Below, piece after piece: positions 44,045 to 52,671 of a stretch of 64,000 bases of DNA (the first letter of the stretch is position 1; the number at the start of each line of letters is the position of its first letter). The notes under the pieces were generated by a model. That model searched no databases, was not told the origin of the DNA, and saw only the letters and a program-made list of their open reading frames with translations. This DNA comes from Halomarinibacterium sp041392205 (lineage in GTDB: Bacteria; Bacteroidota; Bacteroidia; Flavobacteriales; Flavobacteriaceae), in NCBI GenBank assembly GCA_041392205.1, contig JAWKMO010000002.1, positions 124,001-188,000 on the forward strand. The letters run 5' to 3'. The position numbers were made by a program, and so were the translations under genes.

Positions 44045-45841
44045 TTAATCATTAAGTTTTAAAACCGCCATAAAGGCTTCCTGAGGAATTTCTACATTAC
44101 CTACAGCACGCATCCGCTTTTTACCTTTCTTTTGTTTTTCCAACAGCTTACGTTTTCTCGAAATATCCCCTCCGTAGCATTTTGCAGTTACGTCTTTTCT
44201 AAGGGCCTTTACCGTTTCACGGGCAATGATTTTGGCTCCAATGGCGGCTTGAATAGGAATGTCAAATTGTTGACGAGGGATGAGTTCGCGCAGTTTCTCA
44301 CACATTTTTTTACCAATATCATAGGCATTGTCTTGGTGCAATAAGGCAGAAAGTGCATCTACGGCATTTCCATTAAGAAGCACATCTACTTTTACCAGTT
44401 TGGAAGCACGCATCCCAATAGGAGAATAATCAAACGAAGCATATCCTTTGGAAACAGTTTTCAGTCGGTCGTAAAAATCGAAAACAATTTCTGCCAAAGG
44501 CATATCAAAGCAAAGCTCCACACGCTCGGTGGTTAAATAGGTTTGATTGGTAATTTCACCCCGTTTTTCAATACAAAGCGACATGACATTGCCCACAAAA
44601 TCAGATTTTGTAATAATCGTGGCTTTAATATAGGGCTCTTCAACTCTGTTAAGCGAAGAAGGCTCCGGCAAATCACTTGGGTTGTTAACAAGAATAATAT
44701 CTTCTGGTGCTTTATTGGTAAAGGCGTGATACGATACGTTGGGCACCGTTGTAATAACGGTCATGTCAAACTCCCGCTCTAGTCGTTCTTGAATAATTTC
44801 CAAATGCAGCATTCCTAGGAACCCACATCGAAAACCAAAACCCAATGCGGCAGAGCTTTCCGGCTGAAATACAAGAGAAGCATCATTTAACTGCAGTTTC
44901 TCCATGGAGCTTCTCAATTCTTCATAATCTTCGGTATCCACCGGATAAATACCTGCAAAAACCATGGGTTTTACGTCCTCAAACCCTTCAATCATATTAG
45001 TGGTTGGGTTTTTTGAATCGGTAATCGTATCGCCCACTTTAACTTCACGAGCATCTTTAATTCCTGTAATTAAGTACCCTACATCTCCGGTTTTAACAAC
45101 TTCTTTAGGCTGCTGCTTTAGGCGAAGGGTTCCAACTTCATCAGCAAAATAAGATTTTCCGGTAGCCATAAACTTGATTTGCTGCCCTTTTTTAATCTCT
45201 CCATTTAATATTCTGAAATAGGTTTCTACTCCTCTGAATGGGTTATATACTGAATCAAAAATTAATGCTTGAAGCGGTTCGTCTGGATTCCCTTTAGGCG
45301 CGGGGATACGTTCTATAATTGCCGCTAAAATTTCTTCAATTCCTAAGCCTGTTTTAGCGCTGGCTGGAATAATTTCTTCGGGATCGCATCCCAATAAATC
45401 TACAATATCATCGGTTACTTCTTCAGGCTTCGCAGAGGGTAGATCGACTTTATTTAAGACCGGAATAATCTCAAGGTCATTTTCCAATGCCAAATACAAA
45501 TTTGAAATGGTTTGCGCTTGAATACTTTGTGCGGCATCTACTACTAAAAGGGCTCCTTCGCAAGCAGCAATAGAGCGGGAAACTTCGTATGAAAAATCAA
45601 CGTGTCCAGGAGTATCAATAAGGTTTAATACAAATTTTTCGCCTTTGTAAACATAATCCATTTGTATGGCATGACTTTTTATGGTAATGCCACGTTCTCT
45701 TTCAAGATCCATATTGTCTAATAATTGATCTTGTTTTTCACGATCGGTTACAGAACCTGTTGCATCCAAAAGTCTATCAGCAAGGGTGCTTTTTCCGTGG
45801 TCTATGTGTGCTATGATGCAAAAATTGCGAATATTCTTCAT
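44045..45841 (-). CDS. lepA: Elongation factor 4 (LepA)
   Basis: 598 residues, typical of LepA. The GTPase motifs are intact: AHIDHGKSTLADRLL (P-loop), ERGITIKSHA (switch I), DTPGHVDF and NKVDLP. The LepA-specific C-terminal domain follows. EF4 acts on stalled or mistranslocated ribosomes. A TATATTTG -7 element (45871-45878) is 29 bases upstream. It is a single gene between the LytTR gene and the divergent barrel receptor gene. Confidence 0.97.
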   Translation of the reverse strand: MKNIRNFCIIAHIDHGKSTLADRLLDATGSVTDREKQDQLLDNMDLERERGITIKSHAIQMDYVYKGEKFVLNLIDTPGHVDFSYEVSRSIAACEGALLVVDAAQSIQAQTISNLYLALENDLEIIPVLNKVDLPSAKPEEVTDDIVDLLGCDPEEIIPASAKTGLGIEEILAAIIERIPAPKGNPDEPLQALIFDSVYNPFRGVETYFRILNGEIKKGQQIKFMATGKSYFADEVGTLRLKQQPKEVVKTGDVGYLITGIKDAREVKVGDTITDSKNPTTNMIEGFEDVKPMVFAGIYPVDTEDYEELRSSMEKLQLNDASLVFQPESSAALGFGFRCGFLGMLHLEIIQERLEREFDMTVITTVPNVSYHAFTNKAPEDIILVNNPSDLPEPSSLNRVEEPYIKATIITKSDFVGNVMSLCIEKRGEITNQTYLTTERVELCFDMPLAEIVFDFYDRLKTVSKGYASFDYSPIGMRASKLVKVDVLLNGNAVDALSALLHQDNAYDIGKKMCEKLRELIPRQQFDIPIQAAIGAKIIARETVKALRKDVTAKCYGGDISRKRKLLEKQKKGKKRMRAVGNVEIPQEAFMAVLKLND

Positions 45842-45870
45842 ATAAAACTTCTTCCAAGCAAATAAGGGTG

Positions 45871-45878
45871 CAAATATA
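45871..45878 (-). promoter_or_regulatory. -7 element for lepA
   Basis: TATATTTG on the minus strand, 29 bases before the lepA ATG. Confidence 0.55.
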
Positions 45879-46034
45879 GATTAAAAATAGAGCTTTATAT
45901 ACTTAAAATTTAGACTTGTAAGAATTTTAATGTTAATATAAAAAGTAGATATTTGTAAATCCATGTAGCTCCCTAGTAAAATAGTTTTTTATAGAAGGTC
46001 ATTTGCGGGTCTTTTATAAAAATAAAATAATGGT

Positions 46035-48443
46035 ATGAATATTAAACTTCTGGCTTTATTTTTATTTTTTGGAACAATAACCCTTGCACAAGAGAATGCT
46101 ATTACAGGAACTATTGTGGATATAAACAATACCCCCCTTTCGTTTGTGAACGTTCTTTTATTCGACAAAGGAGGGGTCCAACCTTTAAAAGGAACAGCTT
46201 CGGATGATAATGGGAATTTTAGTATAGAGTCTATTTCTGAAGGGGAATATCGTCTTGAATTTAGCATGGTTGGCTTTATAACACAAACGCAATCTCTTCT
46301 TGTTTCAAAACCCCTTCGGATTCCAACCATTATTATGCAAGAAGATAGGGAAGCATTAGGAGAGGTTATCATAACTACAAAACAGCCCACTATTCAAAAA
46401 ACTGCGGGAAGGCTAGTGTTTCAAGTTGAAAACACCTCTCTTTCAACGGGTAATACTCTAAACCTACTTTCAAAAACCCCAGGGGTTTTGGTACTAGGTG
46501 AAAATATTTCTATAAAAAATCAACCCACAACCATTTACCTTAATGGCAGAAGAATATATCTTTCCACCGCAGAAACCGTTTCCTTCCTTCAAAATTTAGA
46601 TGCTGCTATAATTAAACAAGTAGAAGTAATTACGAACCCTTCTTCGCATTTTGACGCAGAATCTAGTACCGTTTTAAACATTATTACTTCCAAAGCTATA
46701 ATCCCAGGGTATAAAGGAGTAATTAATGGCAACTATGAACAAGCCATTTTTTCAAAATATGCCATAGGGACGTCACATTACGTAAAAAACAATTGGCTGC
46801 ATTTATATGGGAGTTATAGTTTTAGCCCAAGAAAAGAAAACAAAGACCAAGAATCGTATATTCGTTTTTTTGAACCAGATGAAACGACTCCTTCGGCAAT
46901 TTGGGAAAGCGATTTTAATCGAATAACAAAAAGCTACGGACATCAAGGTAATATAGTTGCCGACATAGATTTTGATAAAAAAAATGCCTTAAACGTAACG
47001 GCAAATATTTTTGTTTCCCCCAATAAAGAATTCAATAATCACCAATCCACAACACTATTTAATGCACAAAAGCAAATAGACTCAACCTTTTTTACTAAAA
47101 GCGAATTGGAGCTGGATGTTTCAAATATTACATTAGGTACAGAATATAAAACCACACTAGACGAAGCAGGCAGTTTATTAATTTTGGGAGGAAATCATAT
47201 TAGGTATGCTAGTGAACAAAAACAAGAATTGAAAAGCGATTATTTTTTACCCAATGGAGATTTTTTAAAAAGTATTCAATTTGAAACGCTTTCACAACAA
47301 ACCACAGATATAATAAGTAGTTATTTGGATGTAACTACAATGGTTTTTCAAGGGACTTTAGAAACGGGGCTTAAATATTCAAATATTGATACTAAAACGG
47401 GATTGGCGTTTTTTGATATTGCCCATGGAAATTCTGAATTAAACACCGCCCTTTCCGATGAATTTACCTATAAAGAATCCATTTTTGCCGGATACCTAAC
47501 CTTTGAAAAAAAATTTAAAAAAGGGAATTTTAACCTTGGCACAAGAATAGAACATACCAATGTAAAAGGAGTATCCGATGCATTAGGAAGTTTAAACACA
47601 CAAAGGTATTTTAATTTTTTCCCATCGGCTTCACTAGAATATCAAGTAAATGAAAATAGTACGGTAGGGGCAAACTACGCAAGAAAGATTGAACGCCCAA
47701 GATACCAAAGCCTAAACCCTTTTCGGTATTTTTTAAACGAAAATAACTTTAATGAAGGAAACCCTAATTTAGTTCCCTCCATTGAAGATAAAATAACTCT
47801 TAGCTATAGCTATAAAGAGAAGTGGTTTTTGGAATGGTATTATCAAACGATCGACAATTCCCTAGAAATATTGAACTTTCAGAATAATGAATCCTTTACT
47901 TTTAGGCAGCAGGACGCCAATTTAATTAGCTTTTTTCAATATGGTTTTGATGCGGTTTATGCTGCACCCATAAAGAGTTGGTGGTACGGAAGTTACATCA
48001 CTTCAACCTATTATTTGGAAAACGAGTTTTTTGCTGTAGAAAGCACACAAGAAAGGTATAAAAATCACACACTTGGTTTTTTTGCACAAACCTATAATCA
48101 GTTTACCCTTTCTAAGGAGATTGGTTTCACTTCAGATGTTTCGGCGCGATATATATCAAATTTAATTTCAGGATCCTTAGCTTATAAAAACATTTTTGAT
48201 GTGTCTATTTCTTTTAGAAAAACGCTTTGGGAAAAAAAGGGAAGTATTACTACAGGAATAGATGATATTTTTAACACCAACAATATACTCATAGTGTCTC
48301 GTTATTTTAATCAAGACAATTCGTATTTGGCAAGGCCAGAAACGAGAAAATTTTGGGTTGGGTTTAAGTATAGTTTTGGGAATCACATTCTACGCGAAAA
48401 CCAAAAAACCATAAAGACGAAAGAAGGAGAACGGCTTCAATAA
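46035..48443 (+). CDS. TonB-dependent-receptor-like outer-membrane barrel (OMP_b-brl_3 type)
   Basis: 802 residues. A signal peptide (about 1-20) is followed by a carboxypeptidase-regulatory-like beta-sandwich (TGTIVDINNTPLSFVNVLLFD, about 24-100), a plug-like region (VIITTKQPTIQKTAGRLVF and VLVLGENISIKN) and a large C-terminal barrel of amphipathic strands. This is the family of non-SusC TonB-dependent-like barrels common in Bacteroidetes. No SusD partner is adjacent, which argues against a polysaccharide-utilisation locus. The cargo is unknown. The gene is alone, 36 bases upstream of dus. Confidence 0.88.
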   Translation: MNIKLLALFLFFGTITLAQENAITGTIVDINNTPLSFVNVLLFDKGGVQPLKGTASDDNGNFSIESISEGEYRLEFSMVGFITQTQSLLVSKPLRIPTIIMQEDREALGEVIITTKQPTIQKTAGRLVFQVENTSLSTGNTLNLLSKTPGVLVLGENISIKNQPTTIYLNGRRIYLSTAETVSFLQNLDAAIIKQVEVITNPSSHFDAESSTVLNIITSKAIIPGYKGVINGNYEQAIFSKYAIGTSHYVKNNWLHLYGSYSFSPRKENKDQESYIRFFEPDETTPSAIWESDFNRITKSYGHQGNIVADIDFDKKNALNVTANIFVSPNKEFNNHQSTTLFNAQKQIDSTFFTKSELELDVSNITLGTEYKTTLDEAGSLLILGGNHIRYASEQKQELKSDYFLPNGDFLKSIQFETLSQQTTDIISSYLDVTTMVFQGTLETGLKYSNIDTKTGLAFFDIAHGNSELNTALSDEFTYKESIFAGYLTFEKKFKKGNFNLGTRIEHTNVKGVSDALGSLNTQRYFNFFPSASLEYQVNENSTVGANYARKIERPRYQSLNPFRYFLNENNFNEGNPNLVPSIEDKITLSYSYKEKWFLEWYYQTIDNSLEILNFQNNESFTFRQQDANLISFFQYGFDAVYAAPIKSWWYGSYITSTYYLENEFFAVESTQERYKNHTLGFFAQTYNQFTLSKEIGFTSDVSARYISNLISGSLAYKNIFDVSISFRKTLWEKKGSITTGIDDIFNTNNILIVSRYFNQDNSYLARPETRKFWVGFKYSFGNHILRENQKTIKTKEGERLQ

Positions 48444-48465
48444 CCTATCTCAATAAGAATTTCAC

Positions 48466-48473
48466 TATTTTTG
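48466..48473 (+). promoter_or_regulatory. -7 element for dus
   Basis: TATTTTTG, 5 bases before the dus ATG; a leaderless or near-leaderless transcript is implied. Confidence 0.55.
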
Positions 48474-48478
48474 CACCT

Positions 48479-49471
48479 ATGGCTAAAATTGGAAACATAG
48501 ATGTTGGAGACTTCCCTTTATTGCTTGCTCCAATGGAGGATGTAAGTGACCCGCCTTTTCGCGCTTTGTGCAAAGAACAAGGAGCCGATGTGGTTTTTAC
48601 CGAGTTTATTTCCTGTGAAGGACTTATTCGTGATGCCGCAAAAAGTGTGATGAAACTAGATATATATGAAAAAGAGCGTCCTGTGGGAATCCAGATATTT
48701 GGTGCCGTTTTGGATTCTATGCTTCAAAGCGTCGAAATCGTGGAAGCCAGCGGTCCCGATATTATAGATATTAACTTTGGATGTCCTGTAAAAAAAGTGG
48801 TTTCTAAAGGAGCTGGAGCGGGCATTTTAAAGGATATTGATTTAATGGTTTCCCTTACAAAAGCCATGGTAAAACATACCAAACTTCCCATAACAGTGAA
48901 AACTAGATTAGGATGGGATCAGGATTCTATAAAGATTGTTGAGGTTGCCGAAAGACTACAAGACGTTGGCTGCAAAGCCATTTCTATCCATGGGAGGACT
49001 CGTGCACAAATGTATAAAGGCGATGCAGATTGGCGACCTATTGCTGAGGTAAAAAACAATGCTCGTATGCATATTCCCATTTTTGGAAATGGTGATGTAA
49101 ACTCTCCTGAAAAAGCCATGGAAATGCGAGACAAGTACGGTCTCGATGGCGCTATGATAGGAAGGGCTAGTATTGGATACCCTTGGTTTTTTAGAGAAGT
49201 TAAACATTATTTTAATACAGGAACACACCTTGAGCCCCCAACATTAATAGAAAGGGTTGCTGCCGCAAAAAGACATTTACAAATGGCAATAGATTGGAAA
49301 GGGGAAAAATTGGGAGTCTTTGAGACCCGCCGTCACTATACCAACTATTTTAAGGGGATTCCCGATTTTAAAGAATACCGCACAAAAATGGTGTCTAGTG
49401 ACGATGCAGCTTCTGTTTTTAGTGCCTTTGACGAGGTGTTAGAAAAATTTGCAGATTTTCAATTTGCTTAA
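48479..49471 (+). CDS. dusB: tRNA-dihydrouridine synthase
   Basis: 330 residues of the Dus family, which uses FMN and NADPH to reduce uridine in the tRNA D-loop. Motifs: LAPMEDVSDPPFR (FMN site, about 15-27), the catalytic Cys in NFGCPVKKVV (about 99-108), and SIHGRTRAQMYKGDADW. Length and C-terminal helices fit the DusB group, but the subfamily is not certain from sequence alone. Its stop overlaps that of the convergent FtsX-type permease gene by 4 bases. Confidence 0.92.
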   Translation: MAKIGNIDVGDFPLLLAPMEDVSDPPFRALCKEQGADVVFTEFISCEGLIRDAAKSVMKLDIYEKERPVGIQIFGAVLDSMLQSVEIVEASGPDIIDINFGCPVKKVVSKGAGAGILKDIDLMVSLTKAMVKHTKLPITVKTRLGWDQDSIKIVEVAERLQDVGCKAISIHGRTRAQMYKGDADWRPIAEVKNNARMHIPIFGNGDVNSPEKAMEMRDKYGLDGAMIGRASIGYPWFFREVKHYFNTGTHLEPPTLIERVAAAKRHLQMAIDWKGEKLGVFETRRHYTNYFKGIPDFKEYRTKMVSSDDAASVFSAFDEVLEKFADFQFA

Positions 49472-50673
49472 GAAAGCAAACGCTGTGTTACCCGCATAGA
49501 AGCAATTTTAGAAGCCAAAGCGCCAAGAAAACCAATGGTTAAAAAAACAATTAAAAGGTTTCCAAACTTAAATTTAACTGGGTACGGTAGAGATTCTGTT
49601 ATAGGGACATACCCATATTTTATTTGAAGTAAAACCAAAATGCTTCCCAAAAACAAGCCAATAATTACCCCAATAAAAGTCAATAACAAGCCGTTGTAAT
49701 AAAATACTTTTCTAATTTCTTTAAGCGTTAAGCCTAAAAAGTAAAGGGTTTTAAGATTTTCGCGTTTTTCAAGGACAATCATAATAATGGTTCCTGCTAG
49801 GTTAAAAATAGCAATTGCAGCTATAAGACTTACAAACAAATAGGTAAAAAGATTTTCAGAATTTAGCATTTTATACAAGGCATCATTTTGCTGAAAACGA
49901 TTTTTTATAATAACCTCTTCCGTAAAGATTGCATGAAGTTTTGTGAGTATTTCAGATTCTTTTGCTTCAGGATGTACCTTCAATTCCAAAAAAGAAACCT
50001 GGGTACTATCAAGGGCTAATAAACCCCTAGCAAAATCTATATCTGAAAAAAGATATTTTCCGTTTAATTCGTCATTTATTTCATAAACTCCAGAGGCCAC
50101 AACTTTCTCAGAATTAAAAGCCGAAGTAGGGTCAAGCATATTAATTTGCCCAGTTCCGGGTTTAGGAACATAAATTTCAATCAATTTTCCGTAATCTCTA
50201 GGAGGAATAGAGAGTTTTGCTGAAATTCCGAAACCCATTACCACTTCATTTTCATTGGGAATTAGCCAATCGCCAACCAAAAGGAGACTATCCACAGGGG
50301 TAACTTTTGAATAATTTTCGTCAACTCCCTTTATATAGGCAATGTGATTTTTGCCATTGTATTGAATAAAAATTCGCTCTTCAATTGTTTTAGAAACGGC
50401 TTCAATGCCCTTGATGGAAAGTATGGTATTAAATTGGTCTTCGGAAAGTTGTAGTGTTTTTCCTTTAGCGGGAGCAATCTTTAAGTCACTATCAAAAACA
50501 TTGGAAAATTGTAATGCAAAATCTTTTAGTCCAGAAAATCCCGAAAGGACTATAAATAAAGACATAGCGCCAAGGATTACGGCAATAATGGCAATACGAG
50601 AGATACTATTTACGGCATTTTTTGTGCTTTTTGAAAAGAGGTAACGCTTAGCGATGTAAAGCGGATAATTCAC
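49468..50673 (-). CDS. FtsX-type ABC transporter permease (LolC/E-like)
   Basis: 401 residues. One N-terminal membrane helix (about 25-45), a large extracytoplasmic MacB-like domain (about 50-270) and three C-terminal helices (FtsX domain) match the LolC/LolE group, which extracts lipoproteins from the inner membrane for outer-membrane sorting. Bacteroidetes carry many lipoproteins, so that role fits, but related permeases serve other purposes. No ATPase gene is adjacent. It follows rbfA by 2 bases and is probably co-transcribed with it. Confidence 0.85.
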   Translation of the reverse strand: MNYPLYIAKRYLFSKSTKNAVNSISRIAIIAVILGAMSLFIVLSGFSGLKDFALQFSNVFDSDLKIAPAKGKTLQLSEDQFNTILSIKGIEAVSKTIEERIFIQYNGKNHIAYIKGVDENYSKVTPVDSLLLVGDWLIPNENEVVMGFGISAKLSIPPRDYGKLIEIYVPKPGTGQINMLDPTSAFNSEKVVASGVYEINDELNGKYLFSDIDFARGLLALDSTQVSFLELKVHPEAKESEILTKLHAIFTEEVIIKNRFQQNDALYKMLNSENLFTYLFVSLIAAIAIFNLAGTIIMIVLEKRENLKTLYFLGLTLKEIRKVFYYNGLLLTFIGVIIGLFLGSILVLLQIKYGYVPITESLPYPVKFKFGNLLIVFLTIGFLGALASKIASMRVTQRLLS

Positions 50674-50675
50674 TT

Positions 50676-51071
50676 TTAGTTTTTCTTTCTTTTAGGAAGC
50701 AAATTAGGGTCTTTAATAGGGTTTGCTTCTCCTTTTACCGCTTTTTCAATTTGTTCTATATATTCTAAAGAATCATCATTGTAAAAAGTTAGATCCGGCA
50801 TTTTTCGCAATTGATGTTTGGTAAGTTGTGCTATTTGATGCTTTATTTTGGGCTTTAAAAGGTTTAACTCTTTAACAATAGGGTTTCCTTTCACGGCAGG
50901 AAAAACACTTACATACACTTTTGCCAAAGAAAGATCTACAGTAACCGATACTTTTGAAACAGAAACAATGATTCCTGTTTGTCCACTATTTCTTAAGAGT
51001 TCTTGAAGAATTTGTGCCAAATCTTCTTGTAAAACACCCGAAATTTTTTTTTGTCTATTGCTTTCTTCCAT
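50676..51071 (-). CDS. rbfA: Ribosome-binding factor A
   Basis: 131 residues, the expected size for RbfA, a small KH-fold protein needed for late 30S maturation, especially in the cold. The N-terminal helix with EDLAQILQELLRN and the VSVTVDLSLAKVYVSVF strand segment fit the family. The -7 element TATTTTTG on the minus strand sits only 4 bases before the ATG, so the transcript is leaderless or nearly so. The lolC/E-like gene follows 2 bases later. Confidence 0.93.
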   Translation of the reverse strand: MEESNRQKKISGVLQEDLAQILQELLRNSGQTGIIVSVSKVSVTVDLSLAKVYVSVFPAVKGNPIVKELNLLKPKIKHQIAQLTKHQLRKMPDLTFYNDDSLEYIEQIEKAVKGEANPIKDPNLLPKRKKN

Positions 51072-51075
51072 ACTG

Positions 51076-51083
51076 CAAAAATA
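51076..51083 (-). promoter_or_regulatory. -7 element for rbfA
   Basis: TATTTTTG on the minus strand, 4 bases before the rbfA ATG. Confidence 0.55.
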
Positions 51084-51114
51084 GCATAATTAATAGTAAA
51101 GGATTCTATTTTAT

Positions 51115-51122
51115 TACTTTTG
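51115..51122 (+). promoter_or_regulatory. -7 element for mce
   Basis: TACTTTTG, 18 bases before the ATG at 51141. Confidence 0.55.
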
Positions 51123-51140
51123 AGGCTTAAAATTATAGTA

Positions 51141-51548
51141 ATGGATAAAATAGAACACATAGGTATTGCTGTTAAAGACATTCAAAAAGCAAATGAACTT
51201 TACAAAAGACTTTTGGGGTATTCTCATTATAAAACAGAAGTGGTGGAAAGCGAAGGTGTAATTACTTCTTTTTTTAAGTGTGGTGACAGTAAAATAGAGC
51301 TTTTAGAAGCCACAAATCCCCAAAGCCCTATTGCAAAATTTTTAGAAAAAAAAGGAGAAGGAATCCATCACGTTGCCTTTTCCGTAAATGATTTACAAAG
51401 TGAAGTAACACGTTTGAAAATGGAAGGTTTTGAAATACTAAATGAAGAACCCAAAGAGGGGGCAGATAACAAATGGGTTGTTTTTTTGCACCCAAAATCC
51501 AGCGGAGGTGTTTTAATTGAGCTTTGTCAAGAAAGGAACAATAGCTAA
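51141..51548 (+). CDS. mce: Methylmalonyl-CoA epimerase
   Basis: 135 residues from the ATG at 51141; a TTG further upstream opens the frame but overlaps the -7 element. It belongs to the VOC (glyoxalase-fold) superfamily, with the metal ligands His near 6 (IEHIGIAV), Glu within IELLEA, His within GIHHVAF, and the final Glu in VLIELCQE. This pattern and length fit methylmalonyl-CoA epimerase, which interconverts the (R) and (S) forms of methylmalonyl-CoA in propionate metabolism. The mutase genes are not in this window. Confidence 0.9.
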   Translation: MDKIEHIGIAVKDIQKANELYKRLLGYSHYKTEVVESEGVITSFFKCGDSKIELLEATNPQSPIAKFLEKKGEGIHHVAFSVNDLQSEVTRLKMEGFEILNEEPKEGADNKWVVFLHPKSSGGVLIELCQERNNS

Positions 51549-51578
51549 AAATGTTTTGCAGTATAACATAAAGTGTTT

Positions 51579-51586
51579 TACATTTG
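51579..51586 (+). promoter_or_regulatory. Promoter of the CAT tRNA
   Basis: TACATTTG with a TTTTG -33 element 19 bases upstream (51555-51559); the mature tRNA starts 12 bases after it. This is the best complete promoter in the window. Confidence 0.65.
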
Positions 51587-51598
51587 CAACTTGTTTTT

Positions 51599-51672
51599 GG
51601 TCCCATAGCTCAGCTGGTTAGAGCATCTGACTCATAATCAGAGGGTCCTTGGTTCGAGCCCAAGTGGGACCA
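51599..51672 (+). tRNA. tRNA-Met (CAT), elongator type
   Basis: A 74-base cloverleaf: acceptor GGTCCCA/TGGGACC with discriminator A, D arm with GGTTAGAGC, anticodon stem TCTGA/TCAGA, loop CTCATAA (anticodon CAT). The acceptor G1-C72 pair excludes initiator tRNA. A CAT anticodon can also belong to tRNA-Ile with lysidine at position 34; I cannot decide between elongator Met and Ile2. CCA is not encoded. Confidence 0.88.
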
Positions 51673-51821
51673 CTTTTTTGAAATAATGAATTTAAATAGT
51701 GTTGAAAAGAGCTATTTTTTAGTTGAAAAACAATTTTTTAATTAAATTTCGGTTAATAAATGGTTGATAACAAGCTTTTTTGTTTGTTGTTTAAAAAAAA
51801 TTATTACTTTAGCCCCTGAAT

Positions 51822-52049
51822 ATGCGACCCCAAATCGTACCTATAGTAACCCTATTGCTATTCTTATTGAATAGCTTTATTATGCTTGGGCAGTCTACAA
51901 CTGCTTCCTCAGGCCCACCTCCTCCAGCCCAAAGAACACCACCAGAATTACCCATAGACGGGAGTCTTTACCTTCTTTTAGCACTTGGAATTTTGTATGG
52001 AATTTATGCCTTACTAAAGATGAAAAAGGCTAACGAAACACGTCCATAA
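51822..52049 (+). CDS. Short exported protein with PID-CTERM-like tail
   Basis: 75 residues: signal peptide (about 1-23), a short Ser/Pro-rich linker (SSGPPPPAQRTPPE), then PIDG, a membrane helix (LYLLLALGILYGIYALL) and a basic tail (KMKKANETRP). The order Pro-Ile-Asp-Gly, helix, positive tail is that of the PID-CTERM sorting signal I recall from flavobacterial exosortase systems. The mature protein between signal and tail is only about 20 residues. Its end overlaps ribE by 20 bases. No exosortase gene is in the window. Confidence 0.72.
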   Translation: MRPQIVPIVTLLLFLLNSFIMLGQSTTASSGPPPPAQRTPPELPIDGSLYLLLALGILYGIYALLKMKKANETRP

Positions 52050-52620
52050 TTCGCATCACATATTTCCCAATAACATCAAATTCTAAATTAACGGTGTCAC
52101 CTAATTTTAGATATTTAAAATTTGTATGTTCAAAAGTGTAGGGAATAATAGCAACACTAAAGTCATTTTTATTCGAATTTATAACGGTTAAACTTACCCC
52201 ATTTACAGTAATAGAACCTTTCTCTATCGTAATGTTTTTATTTATTGGTGTATAGCTAAAAGTAAACAACCAACTTCCTTCGGTTTCTTCTATATGAGTA
52301 CAAACCCCAGTTTGATCTACATGTCCTTGTACCATATGCCCGTCTAATCTATCGCCTAACCTCATGGCTCTTTCTAGATTGATGGAGTCATTAAGTCTTA
52401 TCGTTCCTAAATTACTTTTTTCTAAGGTTTCTTTAATAGCAGTAATTGTATAGCAATTATTTTCGATACTTACAACGGTTAAGCAAACCCCATTATGCGA
52501 AATACTTTGATCGATCTTTAGTTCTGGAGTAAGATTACTTTCTACGGTAATGTGTAAATTACTTTTTTCTTTTTTTAGTAAAACTATTTTTCCAATCGAT
52601 TCAACAATTCCTGTAAACAT
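52030..52620 (-). CDS. ribE: Riboflavin synthase, alpha subunit
   Basis: 196 residues with the two lumazine-binding repeats of the enzyme: N-terminal MFTGIVES and SISHNGVCLTV, then MVQGHVDQTG and GSITVNGVSLTV. It converts two 6,7-dimethyl-8-ribityllumazine molecules into riboflavin and a pyrimidine product. There is no FMN riboswitch visible upstream. It diverges from pdxA, with promoters that overlap; its 3' end overlaps the PID-CTERM gene by 20 bases. Confidence 0.95.
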   Translation of the reverse strand: MFTGIVESIGKIVLLKKEKSNLHITVESNLTPELKIDQSISHNGVCLTVVSIENNCYTITAIKETLEKSNLGTIRLNDSINLERAMRLGDRLDGHMVQGHVDQTGVCTHIEETEGSWLFTFSYTPINKNITIEKGSITVNGVSLTVINSNKNDFSVAIIPYTFEHTNFKYLKLGDTVNLEFDVIGKYVMRIMDVFR

Positions 52621-52633
52621 GAGTTCAATTAAT

Positions 52634-52641
52634 TACATTTG
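52634..52641 (+). promoter_or_regulatory. -7 element for pdxA
   Basis: TACATTTG, 30 bases before the pdxA ATG; only 5 bases from the ribE element on the other strand. Confidence 0.5.
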
Positions 52642-52646
52642 TAACA

Positions 52647-52654
52647 CAAAAGTA
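52647..52654 (-). promoter_or_regulatory. -7 element for ribE
   Basis: TACTTTTG on the minus strand, 26 bases before the ribE ATG. Confidence 0.5.
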
Positions 52655-52671
52655 AGAAGGACTAATTGGAT

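Noticed and set aside
46035..48443. SusC/SusD polysaccharide-utilisation locus
   Set aside because: The barrel lacks an adjacent SusD-like gene, and no glycoside hydrolases are near.
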